Translations under genes and position numbers: made by a program
The notes under the pieces: generated by a model
What the model saw: only the letters and a program-made list of their open reading frames with translations
Databases searched by the model: none
Told to the model about the DNA's origin: nothing
In this document: piece after piece, positions 6,815 to 13,653 of the stretch
Numbering within the stretch: position 1 is the first letter of the stretch
How the letters are laid out: every line of letters starts with the position of its first letter
DNA from: JAWWPG01 sp037719575
GTDB taxonomy: Bacteria; Actinomycetota; Actinomycetes; Propionibacteriales; Nocardioidaceae
Length of the DNA stretch: 17,156 nucleotides
NCBI GenBank assembly: GCA_037719575.1
Contig: JBBJMF010000060.1
Coordinates: forward strand, 1 to 17,156
Reading direction: 5' to 3'

Positions 6815-7114
6815 TCAGGCGGCGCAGTCCTGGCAGACAAGTCGGCCGTTGCGCTCCTCGGCGAGCTGGCTGCGATGGTGGACGAGGAAGCACTGTGAGC
6901 AGGTGAACTCGTCTGACTGGCGCGGCAGGACCTGCACCGACAGCTCCTCGTGGGAGAGGTCGGCACCGGGGAGCTCGAAGGACTCGGCAGCCTCGACCTC
7001 GTCCTCGTCGACCTTGCCCGAGTTCTTGTCGAGTCGCCGCGCCTTCAGCTCCTCGATGGAGTCTTCGTTGAGCTCTTCGTCTGTCTTGCGTGGTGCGTCG
7101 TAATCTGTGGCCAT
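6815..7114 (-). CDS. DUF4193 family zinc-ribbon-like protein
   Basis: This 99-residue acidic protein has a charged N-terminal helix region (residues 1-50, with KTDEELNEDSIEELKARR) and a C-terminal metal site of two CxxC knuckles: C72/C75 and C94/C97. In this family the motif FTCSQCFLVHHRSQLA...VCQDC is nearly invariant, which suggests zinc binding and perhaps contact with RNA polymerase or RNA, but nothing is proven. The M. tuberculosis counterpart is Rv2699c. ATG 7114 is chosen, with AGGACAGG upstream. It stands alone on the minus strand after a 190-nt gap, tail to tail with the DUF4235 gene. Confidence 0.88.
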   Translation of the reverse strand: MATDYDAPRKTDEELNEDSIEELKARRLDKNSGKVDEDEVEAAESFELPGADLSHEELSVQVLPRQSDEFTCSQCFLVHHRSQLAEERNGRLVCQDCAA

Positions 7115-7304
7115 CAAACCTGTCCTGCTCGTCGTCTGTTGAACTCATCAACCCCGGGATGGGTCACCGGGCTCTGGGGGTAACGCAGACTACCCGCGTT
7201 TTGTGCCCACCCGGCGGCGCGATTGTGCCGGAAAACTCCCGCGAATGCCAGATGACCTGCCACTGAGCGAGACGCGGCCACTGTGCGGCCCCCGTGTGCC
7301 GCGC
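7115..7304. promoter_or_regulatory. Upstream region of the DUF4193 gene
   Basis: This 190-nt gap separates the end of the inositol monophosphatase gene from the DUF4193 start; both lie on the minus strand. The minus strand carries a TAGTCT box (7192-7187), which would place a transcript start near 7180 and leave a leader of about 65 nt. In that leader are a CCCGG/CCGGG inverted repeat and TTGATGAGTTCAA, an imperfect palindrome (7140-7152). I see no coding potential and no clear -35 box. Confidence 0.3.
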
Positions 7305-8156
7305 TCAGCCGGGCCACGAGGGCATCGGCCACGCGCCGAAACCCGCCTGCAGCAAGGCCTCTTCGAAGTCCGGGAACAGGGCATCCGGGGCTGCGACGAC
7401 GATGAGCTCCGAGGCCTCGGCGCCGTGCAGGCCGGCCACCCGACCCCCCGCCTCCCGGGCGATCAGCCGGCCCGCGGCCAGGTCCCACGGCTTGAGGCCG
7501 CGCTCGACGTACGCGTCCAGCCGACCGCACGCGACGAAGCACAGGTCGAGGGCGGCGGACCCGAACCGTCGGACGTCACGCACGACGCCGATCAGCCGTG
7601 CGGTCTCCACTGCCTGGTGAGCCCGCACGTCGGCCCGGTAGGTGTAGCCGACGGCGACCAGCGACGACGCCAGGTCGCGAGCCCCCGAGACCGCGATCGG
7701 CTGCCCGTCGAGAAACGCGCCCGCCCCGCGGACCGCCGAGAAGGTCTCGCCGGACAGGGGGTTGTGGACCACTCCCGCGACGACCTCGTCGTCGACACTG
7801 GCCGCCAGCGACACGGCGAACTGCGCGATTCCGTAGAGGAAGTTCACGGTGCCGTCGATGGGGTCGGCGACCCAGGTCACGCCGGACGTGCCGACGATGT
7901 CGTCACCTTCCTCGCCGACGAACGCGTCATCGGGCCGGGCCGCCAGGATCTCCCGCCGGATCAGCTGCTCCGACGCCACGTCGACGGCCGTGACCACGTC
8001 CGTGGGGCTGCTCTTGGTGTCCGACACCTCGACGGTCCCCTTGCTGCCGGTCGCGACGAGGCGACCGGCTGAGGTCGCCACGTCCACGGCGAGCCGTAGC
8101 AGCCCGTGCGGGTCGGCGCCGGCGGCACCTACCGGCGTCTGCGGGTGTCCGGTCAC
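7305..8156 (-). CDS. suhB: Inositol monophosphatase family protein (SuhB-like)
   Basis: This 283-residue enzyme belongs to the magnesium-dependent inositol monophosphatase family, which removes phosphate from myo-inositol 1-phosphate or related sugar phosphates. The family sites are all present: GEE (81-83), WVADPIDGTVNF (95-106, metal ligands D98 and D101) and PWDLAAGRLIAREAGG (223-238, with D225). In actinobacteria the product, myo-inositol, feeds mycothiol and phosphatidylinositol. The GTG at 8156 overlaps the ferrochelatase stop by 4 nt (GTGA), so translation is coupled. A longer upstream frame is only the shadow of that gene. It corresponds in position to Rv2701c. Exact substrate cannot be read from sequence; other members act on histidinol phosphate or fructose 1,6-bisphosphate. 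Confidence 0.92.
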   Translation of the reverse strand: MTGHPQTPVGAAGADPHGLLRLAVDVATSAGRLVATGSKGTVEVSDTKSSPTDVVTAVDVASEQLIRREILAARPDDAFVGEEGDDIVGTSGVTWVADPIDGTVNFLYGIAQFAVSLAASVDDEVVAGVVHNPLSGETFSAVRGAGAFLDGQPIAVSGARDLASSLVAVGYTYRADVRAHQAVETARLIGVVRDVRRFGSAALDLCFVACGRLDAYVERGLKPWDLAAGRLIAREAGGRVAGLHGAEASELIVVAAPDALFPDFEEALLQAGFGAWPMPSWPG

Positions 8157-9271
8157 GAGGCGGCGGCCTGTGGCGTCGCGTTCGGTGCCTCGAACAGGGC
8201 GGGCCGGGTGCCGCCCGGGTTGGGGCAGCAGCCGGCGGCACAGACGTCCCAGCTCGAACCGAGCGCACCGACCGCGGAGCGACGTACGGGCTGGCCGCTC
8301 TCGGCCGCCGCACGTTCGGTGAGCAGGTCCCGCACGGTCGCCACGAACGAGGGATGCACGCCAGCGGTTGCCGCCCGGCGCATCGCCAGGCCGAGCTTCT
8401 CGGCCGTGGCAGCCGCCTCGGTGTCGAGGTCGTAGACCACCTCCATGTGGTCGGAGACGAAGCCGATCGGGACGACGACGACGGCGTCGGTGCCACCGTC
8501 CCGCAGGGTGGCCAGATGGTCGTTGACATCGGGCTCGAGCCACGGCGTACGCGGGGAGCCGGACCTGCTGCAGTAGACGAGATCCCACCCGAGCGGTAGC
8601 CCCGTTGCCGCGCCTACGGCGTCGGCGACCAGCCCGGCGGCGCTGCGATGCTGGGCCACATAGGCGTCGCCGGAGGGACCTGCGGTGTTCGCCATCGCCG
8701 TCGGGACCGAGTGGGTCACGAACACCAGCCTCGCGTCGGCCCGGTCGTCGGGCGGGAGGCTCCCGACGGCGGCGAGAGTCGCATCGGTGACGGCCTCGAC
8801 GAACCCCGGGTGGTTGAAGTAGTGCCTCAGCTTGTCGATCCGCGGGGCATCCGGCACGGCTGCCACGGCGTCGAAGAGGTTCTCGCGGTACTGGCGGCAG
8901 CCGGAGTACGACGAGTACGCGCTGGTCACGAACGCCGCAGCCCGCCGTACCCCGTCGGCGGTCATCCGCGCGACCGTGTCAGCCAGGAGCGGGTCCCAGT
9001 TGCGGTTGCCCCAGTAGACGGGCGCGTCGACGCCGTGCGCGGCGAAGTCCGCTCGGACGGCCGCGACGAACGCGCGGCACTGGTCGTTGATGGGGCTACG
9101 CCCGCCGAAGGCGAAGTAGTGCTCACCGACCTCGACCAGGCGTTCCCGCGGGATGCCGCGCCCTCGGGTGACGTTCTCGAGGAACGGGACCACGTCCTCG
9201 GCCCGCTCTGGTCCCCCGAAGGAGACGAGAAGCAGGGCGTCGTACGGCGCTACGGAGGAACCACCGGCCAT
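8153..9271 (-). CDS. hemH: Ferrochelatase (coproporphyrin III ferrochelatase type)
   Basis: This 372-residue soluble enzyme inserts ferrous iron into the porphyrin ring near the end of haem synthesis; in actinobacteria the substrate is coproporphyrin III (hence the alternative name cpfC). Visible family features are LLLVSFGGPE (13-22), YWGNRNW (86-92), SAYSSYSGCRQY (117-128), FVTHSVP (184-190, catalytic H187) and IGFVSDHMEVVYDLDTEA (269-286, E277). C125 together with C344, C348 and C349 (DVCAAGCC) fits the [2Fe-2S] cluster ligands known from actinobacterial ferrochelatases. I start at ATG 9271, with AGGA 8 nt upstream; a longer frame reaches 9463 but overlaps the divergent MFS gene. It leads a two-gene operon with the inositol monophosphatase. 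Confidence 0.96.
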   Translation of the reverse strand: MAGGSSVAPYDALLLVSFGGPERAEDVVPFLENVTRGRGIPRERLVEVGEHYFAFGGRSPINDQCRAFVAAVRADFAAHGVDAPVYWGNRNWDPLLADTVARMTADGVRRAAAFVTSAYSSYSGCRQYRENLFDAVAAVPDAPRIDKLRHYFNHPGFVEAVTDATLAAVGSLPPDDRADARLVFVTHSVPTAMANTAGPSGDAYVAQHRSAAGLVADAVGAATGLPLGWDLVYCSRSGSPRTPWLEPDVNDHLATLRDGGTDAVVVVPIGFVSDHMEVVYDLDTEAAATAEKLGLAMRRAATAGVHPSFVATVRDLLTERAAAESGQPVRRSAVGALGSSWDVCAAGCCPNPGGTRPALFEAPNATPQAAAS

Positions 9272-9334
9272 GGGTCCGATCCTGCCACCCGCAGCGCGGA
9301 CGTCGCGGGCGGTGGGGGCGTCAGTGGTTCTCAC

Positions 9335-9350
9335 TAGACTCCTCGTCATG
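9335..9350 (+). promoter_or_regulatory. Probable leaderless promoter of the MFS gene
   Basis: A TAGACT box at 9335-9340 fits the TAnnnT -10 consensus and is followed by 7 nt and then the ATG at 9348. No ribosome site lies between them. This spacing places transcription start at or next to the start codon, a common arrangement in Actinomycetota. The -35 position shows no clear match. Confidence 0.5.
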
Positions 9351-10595
9351 CTGTCGCCGTACCGGTCAATCCTGGCGACACCCGGCGCCAGGCTCTGGTC
9401 GGTCGCGGGCTTCCTGGCCCGGATGCCGATCTCGATGGTGACGCTGGCGATCGTGCTGCTCATCGCGGGCCGTACCGGGTCCTACGGCCTGGCCGGCACC
9501 GTCTCGGCCGCCTACATGCTCGCCGCGGCGGTCTCGGCTCCGATGCTGGCCCGGCTGATCGACGGCTGGGGCCAGGCACGGGTTCTGCTGCCGTCCGTGA
9601 CCGCGTTCGCGCTGGGCATGGGGGGGCTGATCGTGGCGGTCGAGCAGTCGTGGTCGTCCCCGGTCCCGCACCTCTTCGTCGCGGTGGCCGGCGTGTGCTA
9701 TCCCCCGGTCGGGGCCTGTGTCCGGGCGCGTTGGGCTGCCGCTCTCAGCGAGTCGGGCGCCCTCCACACGGCGTACTCCTTCGAGGCGGTCGTCGACGAG
9801 GCGATCTTCATGGCCGGACCGGTCATCGTCACGCTGCTGGCGACCAGCGTCAACGAGATCCTGGGCGTCGCCGTCGTGGTCCTTTTCGCCGTCGGCGGTG
9901 GGGTGTGGCTCGCGAGCCTGCGCGGCACCGAGCCGCCCGCCCGCGGTTCGAGCCGGCTGCGCGCCGGCTCGGAGGCGATGGGCTGGGGCTGGCTGATGAT
10001 GCTCGTGCTCGCGGCCGCCTGCCTCGGCACGCTCTTCGGCTCGACGGAGGTCGTGACCGTCGCGTTCGCGCAGGAGCAGGGGCACCGGGCCCTCGCCGGG
10101 GTGCTGCTGGCGGCCTGGGCTGCGGGCAGCCTGATCGCGGGCATCATCACCGGAAGCGTGCACTGGAAGGCGCCCCCGATGCGGCGTTACCGACGTGGCT
10201 CGGTCGCCATGGCCTGCGTGATGCTGCCGCTCCCGTTCGTCGGTAGCATCCCGCTGCTCGCCGGCGCCCTCTTCGTGGCCGGGTTCGCGATCAGCCCGAC
10301 GCTGGTGGCGGTCGTATCGCTGGTCCAGGCCCAGGTGCCGGCCTCGCGGCTCACCGAGGGCATCACCTGGGTCATGACCGGCGTCGGCCTCGGTATCGCC
10401 CCGGGTGCGGCTGTCGCCGGACGGCTGATCGACGAGTACGGCGCCAGCGCGGCTTACAGCGTGCCGGTCATCGGCGGCGCCTTGGCCGCCGTCGTCGCCT
10501 CCCTCACGCCGGCAAGGGATGAGCGCTGCGCTGACGGAGCCGAAGTTCGGGGTCAAGAGCCAAGCCACCTCGGAGCCGGACCTGAGCGAGCTTGA
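9348..10595 (+). CDS. MFS family transporter
   Basis: This 415-residue protein has around 12 hydrophobic segments spread over residues 15-400, with the internal symmetry of major facilitator proteins. After the second segment there is the loop ARLIDGWGQARVL, matching the MFS motif A region (D-x-x-G-x-R), with an echo in the second half (AGRLIDEYGASAAY). The last 25 residues are polar. Resembling proteins next to hemH in actinobacteria are annotated only as MFS transporters; the substrate is unknown. A haem- or porphyrin-related cargo would be a guess based only on the divergent ferrochelatase. The start is the ATG at 9348 after a TAGACT box; the long upstream extension of the frame is antisense to ferrochelatase. 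Confidence 0.88.
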   Translation: MLSPYRSILATPGARLWSVAGFLARMPISMVTLAIVLLIAGRTGSYGLAGTVSAAYMLAAAVSAPMLARLIDGWGQARVLLPSVTAFALGMGGLIVAVEQSWSSPVPHLFVAVAGVCYPPVGACVRARWAAALSESGALHTAYSFEAVVDEAIFMAGPVIVTLLATSVNEILGVAVVVLFAVGGGVWLASLRGTEPPARGSSRLRAGSEAMGWGWLMMLVLAAACLGTLFGSTEVVTVAFAQEQGHRALAGVLLAAWAAGSLIAGIITGSVHWKAPPMRRYRRGSVAMACVMLPLPFVGSIPLLAGALFVAGFAISPTLVAVVSLVQAQVPASRLTEGITWVMTGVGLGIAPGAAVAGRLIDEYGASAAYSVPVIGGALAAVVASLTPARDERCADGAEVRGQEPSHLGAGPERA

Positions 10596-10646
10596 GGCAT
10601 CGAGGTCCCCGACGAAGGACTCGGCCAAAGCCCGAAGCGCGCACCG

Positions 10647-11195
10647 TCAGGCAACCTGCTCGCCGCTTCGGCTCTCCTGGACGAGCCGGTCGATGATGGT
10701 CGTGAGGCGTTCGCGCAGGGAGAGGTCCGCCAGCTCGCCCTCGTCGGTGAAGGCGTCGTGTGCCTGGCCGACCGGGAACTCCTCGTCGATTACCCGGGCA
10801 CCGATGAACGGGAGCACCTTGGTGCGGAGCTCGGCCTGTGCCCAGATCGCTCCGAACAGGCCGGTGGAGGCGCCGATGACGGCGACCGGCTTGTCGCGCA
10901 GGCAGTTGTCCGGGTAGGGCCGCGACGCCCAGTCCAGGGCATTCTTGAGGACTCCGGGCACGGAGGCGTTGTACTCCGGAGTGGCGATCAGGACGGCACT
11001 TGCGGCGTTGATCGCTGCCCGCAGCGCCTGCACCGCGTCGGGAGTGTCGGCGTCTTCGTCGTACGGGGGTACGTCGCCGAGGCTGTCGTACACCTCGAAG
11101 GTGGCCCAAGGTGGCAGCTGGGCGGCGGCTGCGGCGAGCAGCCGACGATTGTGGGAGCCGGTTCGCAGACTCCCGCAGAGGCCGAGTACCCGCAT
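10647..11195 (-). CDS. NADPH-dependent FMN reductase family protein
   Basis: This 182-residue flavodoxin-fold protein belongs to the NADPH-dependent FMN reductase / azoreductase / chromate-quinone reductase family. The FMN phosphate loop is GSLRTGSHN (8-16), the flavin-contact motif is TPEYNASVPGVLKNALDW (72-89), and IGASTG (107-112) forms the second binding loop. It probably reduces quinones or flavins with NAD(P)H in the cytosol. I choose ATG 11195 because AAGGAGG lies 7 nt before it; GTG 11201 would overlap the YceI stop by 4 nt but leaves only 2 nt after the ribosome site. It is the second gene of an operon after the YceI gene and is likely controlled with it by the divergent TetR protein. 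Confidence 0.93.
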   Translation of the reverse strand: MRVLGLCGSLRTGSHNRRLLAAAAAQLPPWATFEVYDSLGDVPPYDEDADTPDAVQALRAAINAASAVLIATPEYNASVPGVLKNALDWASRPYPDNCLRDKPVAVIGASTGLFGAIWAQAELRTKVLPFIGARVIDEEFPVGQAHDAFTDEGELADLSLRERLTTIIDRLVQESRSGEQVA

Positions 11196-11197
11196 CG

Positions 11198-11749
11198 TCA
11201 CCCCTCCTTCTTGACAAGCTCGATCTGCGCTGTCACCTCGACGTCGTAACCGAGCACGTCGCCACCGGCTGGCGTTGCCATCTGCCAGTCCATGCCCCAG
11301 TCGCGGCGGTCGACCGTGGCGGTCAGCTCGACGGCTGCGACGGTCTGCCCGAACGGGCTGTCGACCGGGCCGCGGTAGCTGCCGGTGGCGACAACCGGCT
11401 TGGTCTGGCCCCGGATCGTGAGCTCGCCCTGGCCGCTGAGGCGGCCGTCATCGTCGAGCCGTATGTCCTCGGCGTAGAAGGTGATCTCGGGGTGGTTGGC
11501 GGCGTCGAAGAAGTCCGCGCCGTTGACGACGTGCTCGCGAAGCTCCGCCGGCGCTGTGATGGACACCGACGCGACCCGGGCGACCCCCTCGAAGCGGATG
11601 CCGCCGCTCTCGTTGACGACCACGCGGGCGTCAACGTCCTCGAACCCGGCGCGGAAGGTGCCGACCAGGTGGCCGACAGCGAACTGGAACGAGGAGTGGG
11701 CGGGGTCGGCGACGAACGTGCCGGTGAACGGCTGAGTGGCCAGCGACAT
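11198..11749 (-). CDS. YceI family protein (lipocalin-like, polyisoprenoid-binding fold)
   Basis: This 183-residue protein shows the full YceI pattern: FVADPAHSSFQFAVGHLVGTFRAGFEDVDARV (12-43), then FFDAANHPEITFYAEDI (80-96), GELTIRGQTKPVV (108-120) and RDWGMDWQ (149-156). YceI proteins form an eight-stranded barrel that holds a polyisoprenoid chain, as seen in the Thermus homologue. There is no signal peptide, so this member is probably cytosolic. It starts at ATG 11749, with AGGAGG 8 nt upstream, and is followed directly by the FMN reductase gene. Pairing of a quinone-type reductase with a lipid-binding barrel suggests a role with isoprenoid quinones, but this is inference. Confidence 0.95.
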   Translation of the reverse strand: MSLATQPFTGTFVADPAHSSFQFAVGHLVGTFRAGFEDVDARVVVNESGGIRFEGVARVASVSITAPAELREHVVNGADFFDAANHPEITFYAEDIRLDDDGRLSGQGELTIRGQTKPVVATGSYRGPVDSPFGQTVAAVELTATVDRRDWGMDWQMATPAGGDVLGYDVEVTAQIELVKKEG

Positions 11750-11770
11750 CTTACTGCCTCCTGATAGTCT

Positions 11771-11822
11771 GAAACGGAGAGTTTTCCTGATCTCCAAGGG
11801 AGGCTAACCGGAATCCTTTCCG
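11771..11822. promoter_or_regulatory. Candidate TetR operators between the YceI operon and tetR
   Basis: The 94-nt divergent gap is less GC-rich than its surroundings and contains two related inverted sites. CGGAA-TCCT-TTCCG is a perfect 5+5 palindrome at 11809-11822. GAAA-8 nt-TTTC lies at 11771-11786, and its reverse strand reads GGAAAACTCTCCGT, sharing 11 of 14 bases with GGAATCCTTTCCGT of the first site. The two copies thus face each other, one near each gene. This is what autoregulation plus control of the divergent operon by the TetR protein would look like. Confidence 0.45.
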
Positions 11823-11843
11823 TATTCAAGTGTTCGACCGAGG

Positions 11844-12503
11844 ATGACAGGGGGCGTGGGTCGAGTGGACCAGTCTGTTGGCGGTGCCGCGCTCCCGGTG
11901 CTCGGTCAGCCGCCGGGGGAACGCGCCGACGCGGCCCGCAACCGACATGCGCTTCTCGCCGCCGCCGGCGCGATCATGGCCGAATGCGGAGTCAAGGCCG
12001 TGACCATGGACCGGGTCGCTGCGCGGGCCTGTGTCGGGGTCGGCACCGTCTACCGGCGGTTCGGTGACCGCGCCGGGCTAGGCTACGCCCTCCTCGACGA
12101 CGCCGAGCGCCAGTTCCAGGCCGCGTTCCTGTCCGGCCCACCGCCCCTTGGCCCCGGCGCACCGCCCGCCGAGCGGATCCGCGCGTTCCTGCACGCCTAC
12201 CTGGATCGCCTCCAGACCCAGGCCGACCTACACACCATCGCCGAGTGCCACACCCCAACCGCCCGCTACAGCGCTCCGTACCAGGTGCACCACACCCACC
12301 TGCGCAGCCTGCTCACCCAAGCCCGATCACCTGACCAACGCATCGAGGCTGACGACGGCTTCGACGCCGACTACCTGGCGGACGCCCTACTGGCCGCGCT
12401 CGGCGCCGGCCTCTTCACCCACCAGAGCCGCGACCTCCGCTACGACACCGCCCGGATCAGAAACGGCCTGGACCAACTCCTCAACGGCCTGCTCCGGGCC
12501 TAG
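11844..12503 (+). CDS. TetR family transcriptional regulator
   Basis: This protein of 219 residues has an N-terminal TetR helix-turn-helix domain at about residues 33-80: ARNRHALLAAAGAIMAE, GVKAVTMDRVAARACVGVGTVYRRFGDRAGL. The VGTVYRRFGDR recognition-helix end is typical of the family. The C-terminal ligand domain (85-219) is mostly helical and unusually rich in H, T and Q (TIAECHTPTARYSAPYQVHHTH), with no ligand predictable. ATG 11844 is used; the adjacent AGG is a poor ribosome site, and GTG 11856 or 11865 are alternatives within the disordered N-terminus. It is divergent from the YceI/FMN reductase operon, which it most likely represses, along with itself. Confidence 0.92.
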   Translation: MTGGVGRVDQSVGGAALPVLGQPPGERADAARNRHALLAAAGAIMAECGVKAVTMDRVAARACVGVGTVYRRFGDRAGLGYALLDDAERQFQAAFLSGPPPLGPGAPPAERIRAFLHAYLDRLQTQADLHTIAECHTPTARYSAPYQVHHTHLRSLLTQARSPDQRIEADDGFDADYLADALLAALGAGLFTHQSRDLRYDTARIRNGLDQLLNGLLRA

Positions 12504-12659
12504 GTCTTCACGTGGCTCGAATCAGGGAGAGCTGGCCACAAGGACCACACCAGCAACGTAACCGGTGTTGAATGGAACTACGGCGGCGCGCTGTCTTGGA
12601 ACGGCGACCGCAACACGCCAAACTTTGGCAAAGTTCCTGGAAGGGAGCGGGAGACGGAC
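12504..12659. promoter_or_regulatory. Upstream region of sepH with overlapping palindromes
   Basis: This 156-nt gap holds no start codon in the sepH frame. At 12617-12629 lies GCCAAA-C-TTTGGC and at 12621-12635 AACTTT-GGC-AAAGTT, two perfect 6+6 inverted repeats that share bases. A possible promoter has TTGGAA (12596-12601), a 17-nt spacer and CAAACT (12619-12624), so the palindromes would cover the -10 box. GGGAG lies 6 nt before the ATG. This fits an operator controlling sepH, though a hairpin in the leader is also possible. Confidence 0.4.
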
Positions 12660-13610
12660 ATGCGCAAGCTCAGGCTCGTGGGGTTGAGCGCGGACGGCCG
12701 CCAGGTCATCCTCGTCGACAACACGGGCGCCGAGTTCGCCGCTCCCGCCGACGACAGGCTTCGCGCGGCGCTTCGAGGCGACCGTGCCCGGCTCGGCCAG
12801 TTGGAGATCGAGATGGACAGCGCCTTGCGCCCCCGCGACATTCAGGCTCGGATCCGGGCGGGTGACACGCCAGAGGAGGTCGCGGTGCTGGCCCAGGTGT
12901 CCGTCGACAAGATCATGCCCTACTGCGTGCCGGTGCTGGCCGAGCGGCAGCACGTCGCCGAGCTCGCTCGGCGCAGCCATGTCCGACGCAAGGGTGCCGA
13001 CGGACCATCGCGAGGACTCGCCGACGTGGTCGCGGAGCGGCTCCGCGGTCGGGGAGTTGATGCGCTGGGGGCGGAGTGGGACGCCTGGCGCCGCGAGGAC
13101 GGACGGTGGGCGATCCAGGCGTCGTACCACTCAGGAGAGCGCGAGCGCAGCGCACTGTTCATCTTCGATGCGGTGGGACGCTACTCGCTAGCCGATGACG
13201 ACGAGGCCAAGTGGCTCACGGGTGAGCGGCAGTCGACGAGCAAGGGACCTCAGCCGCGCGAGGGCGGCCGCGGTGGCGACCGGCGGCTCAGCGCGGTGCC
13301 CGACGGCGACGACCTGCTGAGCCTCTCCGAAGACGGCCCCGATGTCGACGAGGACGGAACCGACGACCTGACCGCTGTCGTCCGCGCGGTCCGCGAGACA
13401 CCCGACGACGACGGGAGTACGACGACCGCGGAGCCCCCCAGCGACCCAGCCCAGGAAGCCGCGCCCGACGCTCAGGACGACGTCGAGACGGAGCCCCCGC
13501 ACGCGGGCGACGACGCCCCCACCGAGCCCACACCGCAGCGAAAGCGCCGGTCGAAGCGGGCAAGTGTCCCGAGCTGGGACGAGATCATGTTCGGCAAGGA
13601 CGACGCCTGA
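12660..13610 (+). CDS. sepH: Septation protein SepH (DUF3071)
   Basis: This 316-residue cytosolic protein is the actinobacterial division factor that binds and stimulates FtsZ assembly. The N-terminal DUF3071 domain spans about residues 1-175, with LRLVGLSADGRQVILVDN at 5-21 and a helix-turn-helix-like segment, LRPRDIQARIRAGDTPEEVAVLAQVSVDKIMPYCVPVLAERQHVA (56-100), which in the known proteins contacts FtsZ. A long acidic, proline-rich, probably disordered region follows (190-292), then a basic patch KRRSKR (295-300) and the conserved tail SVPSWDEIMFG (302-312). The ATG at 12660 has GGGAG 6 nt upstream. It is preceded by a tetR gene and converges with the DUF1990 gene after 43 nt. Confidence 0.94.
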   Translation: MRKLRLVGLSADGRQVILVDNTGAEFAAPADDRLRAALRGDRARLGQLEIEMDSALRPRDIQARIRAGDTPEEVAVLAQVSVDKIMPYCVPVLAERQHVAELARRSHVRRKGADGPSRGLADVVAERLRGRGVDALGAEWDAWRREDGRWAIQASYHSGERERSALFIFDAVGRYSLADDDEAKWLTGERQSTSKGPQPREGGRGGDRRLSAVPDGDDLLSLSEDGPDVDEDGTDDLTAVVRAVRETPDDDGSTTTAEPPSDPAQEAAPDAQDDVETEPPHAGDDAPTEPTPQRKRRSKRASVPSWDEIMFGKDDA

Positions 13611-13653
13611 CGCTCTCGACTTGTTGCGCCACAGCGAGTTCAACGGGCGGATC

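Noticed and set aside
8157..8588. N-terminal extension of the inositol monophosphatase frame
   Set aside because: The extra residues are the shadow of ferrochelatase in another frame; GTG 8156 with the 4-nt overlap fits the family length.
9366..10628. Minus-strand open frame of 420 residues
   Set aside because: Highly charged low-complexity translation opposite a well-supported MFS gene.
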